Source: Oscillospiraceae bacterium | GTDB taxonomy: Bacteria; Bacillota; Clostridia; Oscillospirales; Ruminococcaceae | Direction of reading: 5' to 3' | NCBI GenBank assembly: GCA_016303195.1 | Contig: JAEDMD010000047.1 | Coordinates: forward strand, 1-11,258 | DNA: 11,258 bases | Shown: piece after piece, positions 1 to 8,200 of the stretch | How positions within the stretch are numbered: position 1 is the first letter of the stretch | How the letters are laid out: the number at the start of each line of letters is the position of its first letter | Program-made: the position numbers and the translations under genes | The notes under the pieces: model-generated | The model's input: only the letters and a program-made list of their open reading frames with translations | The model's database searches: none | Told to the model about the DNA's origin: nothing

Positions 1-263
1 ACAACGAATTCCTCACCGCCCCATCTTCCGATGACAGCCTTTTTGTCCTTGAAAAATTCCTTGATGGTATTTGCAAAATGGATGAGCGTGGTATCGCCTG
101 CATGATGGCCGTAATTATCGTTGACCTTCTTGAAAAAGTCGATATCGAGCATGATAAGGGATACTATTTCCTTTATTTTTTTCATTCTGGAGATGGAATT
201 TATCAGCTCGGTCTTTATTCTTCCGTAGTTGAACAGCTTTGTGAGGGTGTCTCTCAGCGCAAG

Positions 264-266
264 TTA
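264..266 (-). other. In-frame TAA stop between the sensor and GGDEF domains
   Basis: The minus-strand codons around it read ATC GAC GAA TAT GAG TAA CTT GCG CTG. The GGDEF consensus resumes at once in the same frame. The base after the stop is C, a relatively leaky context in well-studied bacteria, but I see no recognised readthrough motif or SECIS-like element. Confidence 0.9.
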
Positions 267-1079
267 CTCATATTCGTCGATCCTTTTCGTCATGAAGTCC
301 ATGCTTTCCTGAATGTTCTGCACCATGTAAACGAATCTGAAATCGTCTGGGTCATCGGTCTTGACACGGCTGAAAATGAGCTTTACCCAAATGAATTTTC
401 CTTCCAGATTCATCATTCGGCAGTCGAAGGATGAAGTCTGACCGGGAGCGAAATGCGCCTTCAGATACTCAGGGTCGGAGCGTTCAACGAAAAGCGCCTG
501 TTCCTCCAGATATATCATGTCCTTTATCTTCATGCGCCAGTCGGTGTATTTAAGCTCCTGATGCATGACTTCATCGGAGATCTCGGTAATACTTATGCTG
601 TTGATGGTATCAAGTCTTACGTCGATGAACATTGAAAAAAGGTATGTATCCTGAATGGTAGTGACCTTTTCTTCGGTGAGATTATCGTCGATATACAGGC
701 TGTTGTCAAGTTCATCAAGCAGGATGATATATTTCTTGCTGGGCACAACGGGATAAACGTTCATCTGCACAGTATGCTGAATATCGTCAAGGAGAATGGA
801 AATTCTCTTGCTGTACTTCCCCGCAAATTTTCCTGCATCGGGGATAAACACCTGATATTTCTTAACAACGGACTTAGTGCTGTTGTCGAAGTGGAACCAC
901 AGCTTTTCGATGAGATCGTGGTATGAACCTCTCTGGTCGATGAAATCAGTAAAAATTCCCTGTCTGACGAGACATTTATAGCAGTCCGCCTCGCCATCGA
1001 CAACAATAACAGCGCCTGCATTTCCTCTCACGAAATCTGTTGCTTTTTCAATATCATAGTTTTCAATAAAATCGCTCAT
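264..1079 (-). CDS. Translatable sensor half (271 aa, two PAS-like segments) of the interrupted GGDEF gene
   Basis: This is the open part of the broken cyclase gene. The ATG at 1077-1079 has GGAGG 7 nt upstream (1087-1091), which fixes the start. No signal peptide or membrane span is seen, so a cytoplasmic protein is expected. The first part (about residues 20-120) and the second part (about 125-265) both look like PAS folds. The second ends in a PAC-like strand pattern (FDCRMMNLEGKFIWVKLIF, then FRFVYMVQNIQE) and a short helix that would lead into the GGDEF domain. The ligand is unknown. If translation ends at 266, a sensor without output is produced. It could be inert, or could act on partner cyclases through PAS dimerisation, which is speculation. 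The gene is separated from the upstream cyclase by 105 bp with a promoter. Confidence 0.7.
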   Translation of the reverse strand: MSDFIENYDIEKATDFVRGNAGAVIVVDGEADCYKCLVRQGIFTDFIDQRGSYHDLIEKLWFHFDNSTKSVVKKYQVFIPDAGKFAGKYSKRISILLDDIQHTVQMNVYPVVPSKKYIILLDELDNSLYIDDNLTEEKVTTIQDTYLFSMFIDVRLDTINSISITEISDEVMHQELKYTDWRMKIKDMIYLEEQALFVERSDPEYLKAHFAPGQTSSFDCRMMNLEGKFIWVKLIFSRVKTDDPDDFRFVYMVQNIQESMDFMTKRIDEYE

Positions 1080-1127
1080 TTTATGTCCTCCAGATCAATA
1101 TGATTTCCCGAAAATTTATATAAAATT

Positions 1128-1136
1128 ATTATATCA
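1128..1136 (-). promoter_or_regulatory. Extended -10 promoter of the PAS/GGDEF gene
   Basis: The minus strand reads TGATATAAT, a perfect TGnTATAAT extended -10 element (hexamer at 1128-1133), inside an AT-rich 105-bp gap. No good -35 hexamer is visible 17 bp upstream, as is usual for extended -10 promoters. Transcription would start near 1120 and give a leader of about 40 nt before the ATG at 1079. The gene therefore probably has its own promoter even if it also receives transcripts from the upstream cyclase. Confidence 0.6.
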
Positions 1137-1184
1137 CATATAAATTGGAAATATAGTGACATTTTGTGAATTAGTCTGATATTT

Positions 1185-2618
1185 TTACTGTTCTTTTCTC
1201 TTTCTGCGGTCTTTTTCAGGGTGAGTGCGGTAATATTCACGCTTATCCCTGTACATTCTCTCATCGGCGTTCTGCATGACCTTGTAGATATCGTAATCGC
1301 CCGCACAGAATGACGTACCCACTGCAAAGCTCACATCTCCCGAATTTTCCGCCATTGTTTTAAGGCGAACCACAAGCTCATCCAGCTTTTCCTCGGTGAT
1401 ATCGGGGCAGAGAATGACGAATTCGTCACCGCCCGACCTGTAAATATCATAGTCAGCGAACACTATTTTCAGCAATGCCGATGCTCTTATGAGGAGTTTG
1501 TCGCCTGCCTCGTGTCCCTCATCATCGTTGACAGTTTTCAGACCGTTGAGGTCGGCGAAGGCTATTCCCAGCACATCGGGGAGATGTTTTTCGCCCGTGA
1601 CATAGAGGTTCAGCAGTTCATTCATAGCATTGCGGTTATTTACCTGCGTCAGGGCATCTATCGAGCTTTTCTCCTCAAGCTGTGACAGCAGGTTGTGATT
1701 TGCGATAACGGCGGCGATGAGAAATGCCGTAAGACCGAGGGTTTCCTTTATCTGCATGATCTTCGACGTATCAAAATTAGCCGCCCAGATAAAAGCCACA
1801 AGTTCCTGCTGACAGCGGACTGCATAAAGCACGATGCTCTGAATACCGTAGCTTACCAGCGAGCAATACCATGCAGGGTCACGCTCCCTGATGATACTGA
1901 GGTCATCCAGAAGCAGGCTGTCGCTTGATTCGAGGTCTTTTTCCCAGTTCATAGCAGTCTCATAGGGAGTCCTGTTCATGCTGTCCGCAAGCCCGTACAA
2001 TATCCCGTCATTCCTGCCGTTTTCGTTGATGAATTCGCATTTACGGCTTCTTGTATCCACGGTGAAAAGGGAGCATAATTCCGAACCGCAGACCTTGCGT
2101 ATCTCTCCCACTGTATCCGCCATAGCCTGATAGTAGTTTTGAGTTTCGTGGAGCTTCATGGTGATATTCAGCACCGCTTCCGAGACATTCAGCGAGCGTT
2201 TGCTCATTGCGTCGGTGTCCACATGGTCTGAGTAGGTCATGACATATAGACAATAGACCGTCCGTGGCTTGGTATCGTCTTTCCGAGCGTTGACAACAGC
2301 GGAGACTGTATCAGGCTCGGTAATTGGCATATAGAAGCCTTTCAGCCAGAAACCGTGAGCATTGACGTAAGAATAGAGCGGCTGATTTGAAGTACCGCAT
2401 CTGTAAACGAAATCCTCGAAATTGATATCCGACCAGTACACACGGTAAGGGATACCGGGATAGAATTTCGGGGCATCTGGTCTTCTTGTGAGTATGCCTT
2501 CATTCTGTTTATTAACAGCCATAAGTTTGATTTCGCTGTTACTGCCGTCAGGCATTATGTCAAAAGCATAGACCGCCGCAAGACCTTCGATATTGGATAT
2601 CCATGACTGAAAGTCCAT
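1185..2618 (-). CDS. Diguanylate cyclase: unrecognised N-terminal domain, GAF domain, GGDEF domain
   Basis: This intact 477-residue protein is predicted to make c-di-GMP from two GTP molecules in the cytoplasm. The ATG at 2616-2618 has AAGGAGG 6 nt upstream (2625-2631). Residues about 1-135 form a sensor-like domain containing YAFDIMPDGS and WSDINFEDFVYRC. I know similar N-termini from Clostridia GGDEF/EAL proteins but can give no family name. Residues about 165-320 read as a GAF domain, a small-ligand or redox sensor fold. The GGDEF domain follows with DALTQVNNRN, FADLNGLKTVNDDEGHEAGD (metal Asp and guanine/ribose contacts), and an intact GGDEF at residues 396-400. The RxxD product-inhibition site is absent (FADY at that position), so feedback inhibition through an I-site is not expected. 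The C-terminus is very basic (DRRKRKEQ). No membrane span is seen. A weak promoter may lie in the AT-rich 2632-2660, but its -35 is unconvincing. Confidence 0.9.
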   Translation of the reverse strand: MDFQSWISNIEGLAAVYAFDIMPDGSNSEIKLMAVNKQNEGILTRRPDAPKFYPGIPYRVYWSDINFEDFVYRCGTSNQPLYSYVNAHGFWLKGFYMPITEPDTVSAVVNARKDDTKPRTVYCLYVMTYSDHVDTDAMSKRSLNVSEAVLNITMKLHETQNYYQAMADTVGEIRKVCGSELCSLFTVDTRSRKCEFINENGRNDGILYGLADSMNRTPYETAMNWEKDLESSDSLLLDDLSIIRERDPAWYCSLVSYGIQSIVLYAVRCQQELVAFIWAANFDTSKIMQIKETLGLTAFLIAAVIANHNLLSQLEEKSSIDALTQVNNRNAMNELLNLYVTGEKHLPDVLGIAFADLNGLKTVNDDEGHEAGDKLLIRASALLKIVFADYDIYRSGGDEFVILCPDITEEKLDELVVRLKTMAENSGDVSFAVGTSFCAGDYDIYKVMQNADERMYRDKREYYRTHPEKDRRKRKEQ

Positions 2619-2679
2619 AATATGCCTCCTTAAAAATAATAGAATATTGGGTTTAAAAAAGGGGTGTCTTAACTATATG

Positions 2680-2881
2680 CGTCGGGCAAGCCGAGGGAAG
2701 TCTGTTCAGACCGTCCGTAAAGCATCGCTTCGCTCGCTTTACTGCTTTTTCAGGGAGGGCTCTGCCCTCCTAACAGGAGCCCGTCCCCTCTGTCAGCTAT
2801 GCTGACATCTCCCCACACTGTGGGGAGTCACCCTCACACACCCACCTGCCAAAGGGATGTGATCCCTTTGGAAACCCGACG
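2680..2881. repeat. Hairpin-rich intergenic element with 7-bp terminal inverted repeats (MITE/REP-like candidate)
   Basis: The gap between the HD-domain gene and the GAF-GGDEF gene contains no convincing gene. It holds a row of stem-loops. GTAAAGC pairs with GCTTTAC across 2717-2742. GGAGGGC-TCT-GCCCTCC lies at 2754-2770 and TGTCAGC-TAT-GCTGACA at 2791-2807. TCCCCACA-C-TGTGGGGA lies at 2810-2826. The longest, CCAAAGGGAT-GTG-ATCCCTTTGG, is a perfect 10-bp stem at 2849-2871. The block is bounded by CGTCGGG (2680-2686) and CCCGACG (2875-2881), giving a 202-bp unit. No clear target-site duplication is seen. The composition (GC-rich, 'CCCTCTGTCA…TGACATCTCCCCA') recalls dispersed repeats I have seen in Ruminococcaceae-type genomes. 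Only one copy is present here, so repetitiveness is an inference. Transcripts from the upstream operon would fold strongly here, which could attenuate or protect them. Confidence 0.6.
2849..2871. other. Perfect 10-bp stem-loop in the intergenic hairpin array
   Basis: CCAAAGGGAT and ATCCCTTTGG flank a GTG loop. It is the strongest hairpin downstream of the degenerate HD-GYP gene, starting 27 nt after its stop. No T-run follows on the minus strand, so it is not a classical intrinsic terminator. It could stabilise the 3' end of the operon mRNA. Confidence 0.6.
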
Positions 2882-2898
2882 TGTGCCTTCGGCGCTTT

Positions 2899-5190
2899 TT
2901 ATCTTATCCTTATATCCGTTATTGCCGTCATATCGCCTGTTATTGCCGCATACACCTCTTTTTCGCCCTCGCCGAGTACCGTCACATTCTCCACCACGAT
3001 ACCCAGATTATCCGCAGTCAGTGTCACTTTCCTGCCCTTTCTCACTATCCGCACCGAACATTCCATTCCCTCTTTGTTACAGCGTTTCCACTCGTCCCAA
3101 CCGGGGAAATCCTCAGTCTTTTTCATTCTGAACTCATTCTGTGCGTATTCGCTTCCCGAACCCTCGCCGTTGAGCTTTATCAATGCAAATTCACGGTAAT
3201 TCTCACCGAACACCTTTTTGTCATCGGAAGCAAAAATAACGATATACGGGCAATGCCAGACCAGCTCCGCCGCAGGCAGGCTCATTGTGTGGAAATCCAG
3301 CAGTAATTCATCTCTGACAGCGATCCCCTCCGTAGATGCCGAACGGGTATGGTCTATCTGCACATTTGGCAGGTCTGATTCAAGTCGGTCGATATAACTC
3401 TGTCTGCTGACGATGGGGCGGATGTCATCTTTCGATATGATATCTCCTGTCTTGTCAGCCTTGATATTGCTTAAACGGCAGTTCTCCCCTGTCAGTCCGA
3501 TGTAGGATGACTGTGAACTGTCGGGAAGTGCAACTATCATTTCCACTATCTTCTCAGGGCTTGTCATACGCAGGGAAATGTGGTCTTCAAACCTGCCTGC
3601 TGTTATCTCATAGTCCTTTGTGCGTGAATCGTTTTCAGTGACCGTCACCACCATATTTCTTGCCTTTGTGCAGACATAATGCCCGTCGAACCAGACTTCG
3701 CCGAATTCAAGATAGTGGTAAGCCCCGATAGTTTTCACCTCGTCGTGGAAGTGCCTGTCATAGGAATCGAACAGCACTATGGACGGCGCAGAGAAGCCTT
3801 TTCCCGAATTTTCGCACTTGAAGCATATCCTTGTGATCTCCTCCGTAACAGGTATCCCCACGGAGACTTTCGATTTGTATTTACTGCATTTCAGCTCTGT
3901 TTCCGTCTTTGAGATATCGTCCTTTTTCTCGGCGCTCGCCTTGTCGATAATACTTATCATGATATCAGCGAACTCAGGGTCGAACTGCGTTCCCGACTTC
4001 TGTATGAACTTCTCACGCACCACCTGCAATGAACTTTTTTCGTTCATCATTATCTCAAAGGCATCCGCAACAGCGATAATTCTCGAAATTTCGGGAATAT
4101 CCTCACCTGCAAGCCCATCTGGATAACCTGAGCCGTCGTAGTTTTCGCAGACGGAACGTGCGCTCTCGCTGAGATAGGGAACTTCCGTGATACCCGACAG
4201 AAGCTCGGCGCTGTAAACAGGCTTTTTCCGCATCTCGTTCTCATCCGGCCTGTCGGAGATACTGAGCATACCCACATCATGAAGCATAGCGGCATAATAT
4301 ACCTTGTCGCACATCTCCTCATCTTTTCCGGCAAGCTCAGCGATCTTCCTTGCAGTCTCCGCAACCTTCAACACATGACCCTCAGTAAGGATGTCACGCT
4401 TTTCGATACCCGAAACAAAGGCATTGACAGTCTGCTCGAAAAGGCGCTTCATGCTCCGTCTGTCCCTCTGAAGAACATCCACCTCGGTTTCATGAGCTTG
4501 TTCCGCCTCGGTATTGACATCAATATACGTAAAGATGTACAGCGATACCGAAACCAGCACCATTGACATATTGACGATGGAAAGGCCGTATGTGAATATC
4601 TGTATTATTCCCGTAGCTATGGGAAGTAAGATGTACAGCACCAGCGAAATATATATGAGTCGGCTGAATGATCTGCGATAATGCCGTATTACCGTATACT
4701 GTATCAGCGGAAAGACAACAGGAACTATGTAGCAAAGGAGGAAACCCCTTCCACGATGGTAGACATTTTCCTCATCGAAATAATAGTACAGCCCCGTGAA
4801 ATGAGATATGACCACCATGACCATTCCGACCGATGCGCCGACAGCGACTATCATCAGTCTTTTCGGCACTTTTTTCAGCTTTCCTTCATTAAGCAGGAGA
4901 TCCATCAGGTACAGGTCAAAGATAAGCACCACGGCTGATGTCAGGAAGAACACCATGAAATTCGACAGTCTTACCATAACATAGCCCATTTGTGAAGTGT
5001 CGCCCTTGTATACGTAAGCCGCCCTGTCAAAGCCGAGCAGTAAAGCGGCGGTCATCTCCATAAATATGAGTATCCACTTCCTGCGTTTGGAGATATAGCG
5101 TGTAACAAGCAGTAATGCGCCCATTGTAACGCTTATTACGCAAAGCGAGAGCATTATGTCAAGCTGATACTTTTCTATGAACTCAAACAA
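2899..5190 (-). CDS. Multi-pass membrane protein with degenerate HD-GYP domain and duplicated beta-rich C-terminal region
   Basis: The start is a TTG (5188-5190) with AAAGGAG 8 nt upstream, giving 763 residues. A longer reading from 5352 would overlap the kinase for 160 bp and has no such site. The TTG lies one nucleotide after the kinase TGA, so translation is probably coupled. Residues about 12-235 contain six or seven hydrophobic spans, a 7TM-type sensor. A short linker with coiled-coil character follows, then an HD-GYP-like domain at about 255-430. It keeps TEGH (H272), HD (H304-D305 in AAMLHDVGM), NYDGSGYPDG (GYP 355-357) and AVAD. It lacks the Lys of HDxGK (Met), the metal His of KxHxxxG (KKPV) and the HH of the HHE motif (VC). 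c-di-GMP hydrolysis is therefore doubtful, and a binding or regulatory role is more likely. Residues about 470-763 are two related beta-rich halves ending GLTGENCRLSNIK and AITGDMTAITDIR. I cannot assign them to a known family. Confidence 0.85.
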   Translation of the reverse strand: MFEFIEKYQLDIMLSLCVISVTMGALLLVTRYISKRRKWILIFMEMTAALLLGFDRAAYVYKGDTSQMGYVMVRLSNFMVFFLTSAVVLIFDLYLMDLLLNEGKLKKVPKRLMIVAVGASVGMVMVVISHFTGLYYYFDEENVYHRGRGFLLCYIVPVVFPLIQYTVIRHYRRSFSRLIYISLVLYILLPIATGIIQIFTYGLSIVNMSMVLVSVSLYIFTYIDVNTEAEQAHETEVDVLQRDRRSMKRLFEQTVNAFVSGIEKRDILTEGHVLKVAETARKIAELAGKDEEMCDKVYYAAMLHDVGMLSISDRPDENEMRKKPVYSAELLSGITEVPYLSESARSVCENYDGSGYPDGLAGEDIPEISRIIAVADAFEIMMNEKSSLQVVREKFIQKSGTQFDPEFADIMISIIDKASAEKKDDISKTETELKCSKYKSKVSVGIPVTEEITRICFKCENSGKGFSAPSIVLFDSYDRHFHDEVKTIGAYHYLEFGEVWFDGHYVCTKARNMVVTVTENDSRTKDYEITAGRFEDHISLRMTSPEKIVEMIVALPDSSQSSYIGLTGENCRLSNIKADKTGDIISKDDIRPIVSRQSYIDRLESDLPNVQIDHTRSASTEGIAVRDELLLDFHTMSLPAAELVWHCPYIVIFASDDKKVFGENYREFALIKLNGEGSGSEYAQNEFRMKKTEDFPGWDEWKRCNKEGMECSVRIVRKGRKVTLTADNLGIVVENVTVLGEGEKEVYAAITGDMTAITDIRIR

Positions 5191-5198
5191 ATCAGCCG

Positions 5199-5205
5199 CT
5201 CCTTT
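5199..5205 (-). promoter_or_regulatory. Ribosome binding site that decides the TTG start of the HD-domain membrane protein
   Basis: The minus strand reads AAAGGAG, then 8 nt containing the kinase TGA (5192-5194), then TTG TTT GAG. The next in-frame ATG (top base 5154) has no Shine-Dalgarno match and would shorten the N-terminus by 12 residues. Confidence 0.75.
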
Positions 5206-8200
5206 CTTCGTTCTTGTCAAGCCCCGACAATGCCTGTCCGAGGGCGGAATATTCCTCCAGCAGTTTATCTGTATTTCCGCTGATATACTCCATATCCTGC
5301 CGCTCGCCTGCTTCCTCCATATCCGCAGCCATTTTCGCAAGCCCTGACGCACCGATTATCCTTGCGGAGGCTCTCAGTGCATGGACTTTTATGGTGAACA
5401 GCCTGATATTGCCGTTTTCGTAAGCCTCACGGATGACCTTTGAGTTGCCCTCGACCGTATTGCGGAACAGTTTCAGCGAGAACAGGAAATCCGAAACGCT
5501 TCCTGAGCCTTTTATGCCGTCGCTTACGGAAATACTGCCGATATCGTTGAGCCACAGCATATCATCGGGAAGCTCGGTAAGTTCCGCTGTGCTGTCTCTC
5601 TTTGGCTTTTCCATCATCCTTTCGGGGAGGTGCTTCATGATTATCCTTTCAAGCTCCTCGCCGTCCACGGGCTTTTGCAGATATCCGCTGAAGCCCATAG
5701 CCTTGTAGTGTTCCTCGCCCTCCGCTGCATTTGCGGAAAGAGCGTAAACAGGCGTATCGCTGTCGAATTCACGCATTCTTTTCATTACCTCGATACCGCC
5801 CATGCCTGCCATGATGATGTCAAGGAACACCACATCGAAGTGGGAATCCCTCAGCTTTTCGAGGGCATCCTCACCGCTTTTTGAAGTGGTAACGAAAACT
5901 CTCGTGGCTCTCAGCAAGCCCTTGATTATCTCCAGATTTGTGGGGTTATCGTCAACTGCCAGAATATCCGCATCGGGAGCGATGAACAGCGGTACATAGC
6001 GTCCTTTCACACGGCTGTCGTCATGCTCGGTGAACAGACCCACGGGCTTGTCGCTGATAATTTTCTGCTCAACGGTGAAAATGAACTCGCTTCCTTCGTG
6101 ATAGACGCTCTCGCACCATATCCGTCCGCCCATAAGTTCGGCGAATCTTCGGGAAATATCCAGTCCCAGACCTGTTCCCTGTATCTCGCTGTTGACTTCC
6201 TCGTCCAGCCTTTCATAAGCCAGAAACAGCTTGTCCATGTCCTCATCTTTTATTCCCAGACCCGTATCCTTGACGGAGAATCGGAGTTTAGCGATATCGC
6301 CAATGCGCTCATCCATTGAGACACTGAGAATGATACCGCCGACAGTTGTATACTTCACGGCATTTGTGAGGAAATTTATGAGTATCTGCTTGATCCTGCC
6401 CGAATCGCCGTACAGACGGCTTGGGAGTATCTCATCCACCACCACATCGAATGTGAGCGCCTTTTCGCTGCTTCTTATGCGTATCATCGAGACAACGGAA
6501 CGAAGCATATCCTGAATATTGTATTCCTGTTCGGAAAGCTGCATCCTGCCCGATTCTATCTTTGAGATATCCAGCAGGTCATTGATTATGCCAAGCAGGG
6601 ACTCCGACGCATTGCGGATATCGAAAGCGTAATTCATCATCGACATGAAATAGCCGTCGGGAACGCCCTCCGCATCCTCTCTCATCGCCATTTCGTTCAT
6701 ACCCATGATGGTATTGATAGGAGTGCGTATCTCATGGGAGATATTGGCGAGAAATCGGGATTTAGCGGAATTTGCACGTTCAGCCTCGTCCTTTGCGCTG
6801 CTTATCTCCTCATACTGCCTTGCAATGACAGTTGAGCGCATAACGTACCATACGATAAGACCTGCGAGGACAACGAGTAAAGCCGTAGCCAGAAATTGAA
6901 ACAGGAACAGTTCATAAAGCCTTGCGGACTTGTTTATTTTGAATTCGCTGTCCTGAATGACGCTTCCGTCACTGCTGTCAAGCACCTGCAAATGGAGGGT
7001 ATAGTTTCCGTAAGGGAGGTTGGTATACTCCAGCGATGAAAGCTGACTGAGCGGAACGGTGATACCGTCATCAGGGCCGTTTTCGAGGAACATCCTGACA
7101 GTGGGGTCAAGCATGGTGTAGTCGATGACAGAAGCGGATATCTGAACTCGTCCGTCTGAGGCAGGGAGGTGATACACACCGTCCTCATCGGGAAAAATGC
7201 GCTCATCGTTAAAGTTTACCGCCCTCACATCAATGAGGAATCTCTCGTCGGCTTCGTAAAAATTATTTATGTTTACTTTTATGACACCGTTTCGTGCAGG
7301 GATGTACAGCTCCCCGTCCTCGGTCTGTTCGCTGTATGAATTTGACGTAACAGCCCATGGCAGACCGCCTGCAATGGTGTAAAGCTGATGATCGGTGATA
7401 TCATCGTTCAGCATTTGTTCCGCATCCACGCAGTAAACACCGAAAGAGGACAATATCCACCCTCTGCCGTTATCGTCAAAATAAATATCATAATTATTGT
7501 TGAACGGGAACGATCTGACCTGTTTGATCTGACCGTCCTTGATGAACTGGATGGAATTTGAAGTGACCAGCCAGTAAATGTCATGTTTTTCGTCCCTGAC
7601 AATGCGGATAATGACCTCGCTTGTCAGCCCGTCATCCCTGTCCAGCTTTTTGATATCATCATCGCTGATGATGTAAAGACCGCCACCGTCCGAACCTGCG
7701 ATAACAGTGCCGTTTTCGTATTCACACGCTGTCAGTATCACGGTATTGACAAGCCCTTCATCAGCCCCGACGGTGCGTATTATCTTCCCGTCCTTTATAA
7801 CGGCAAGACCGCTGTTCGTGCCGGCGAGTATGCTTCCGTCCTCCGTCTGTGAAACGCTCCTCACCTCATTCGAGGGCAGTCCGACAGATGTGGTGAACGT
7901 GGTTATTTCGCCGTTTTTCTTGAATCTGACCAGACCCAGACCGTTGGTATAAGTGGATATCCAGAGCGTACCGTCCTTATCTTCAAGGATACAGCGCACT
8001 CTTGAATCGCCGATGAAATCGGTGAGCCTGTTACGCTTTGCCATGCCGTTTTTGCCGACGATACGCAGTCCGTTGTCAGTACCGATGTACAGCTCGCCGT
8101 CATGGAGACAGGCCGCATTTGCCACCTCATCAGGCAGACCTGCATTCCTGCTGAACTCCACGAAATTATTTGTCACTATCTTCATAACGCCCTGCGTGGA

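Larger units (their letters stand above)
1..1079 (-). pseudogene. PAS-like sensor/GGDEF diguanylate cyclase gene interrupted by an in-frame TAA and cut by the window edge
   Basis: Read straight through, this frame encodes a sensor region of 271 residues, a TAA at 264-266, and then a GGDEF domain that continues off the left edge. After the stop the same frame reads LALRDTLTKLFNYGRI, the usual xLAxxDxLTxLxNR entry of a GGDEF domain. It is followed by MLDIDFFKKVNDNYGHHAGD, which carries the metal-binding Asp and the substrate-binding N/D residues. The catalytic signature RWGGEEF lies at positions 6-26. GGEEF is an active-type variant. The allosteric RxxD site five residues before it is absent (DKKA instead). 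No frameshift is seen, and the codon before the domain would fit Tyr (TAT/TAC) changed to TAA. No start codon with a Shine-Dalgarno site lies just after the stop, so the GGDEF half is probably not made independently. An assembly error or readthrough remains possible. Confidence 0.8.

Noticed and set aside
1080..1184. c-di-GMP riboswitch in the leader of the PAS/GGDEF gene
   Set aside because: The leader after the -10 is only about 40 nt, AT-rich, and lacks the paired stems and GNRA/receptor pattern of a GEMM-type aptamer.
2883..2900. GTGCC-TTC-GGCGC followed by TTTTT as an intrinsic terminator
   Set aside because: The T-run follows the hairpin only on the plus strand, where no gene is present. 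The five T's also overlap the TAA end of the minus-strand gene. It is probably chance.
2799..3306. Plus-strand open frames over the hairpin array and the end of the HD-domain gene
   Set aside because: They are opposite to a well-supported gene, start inside the hairpin repeats, have no ribosome binding site, and show low-complexity Pro/Ser/His-rich composition.
5191..5352. ATG-initiated N-terminal extension of the HD-domain membrane protein
   Set aside because: It would overlap the HPt coding region of the kinase, reads as basic low-quality sequence, and has no ribosome binding site. The TTG at 5190 has a good one.
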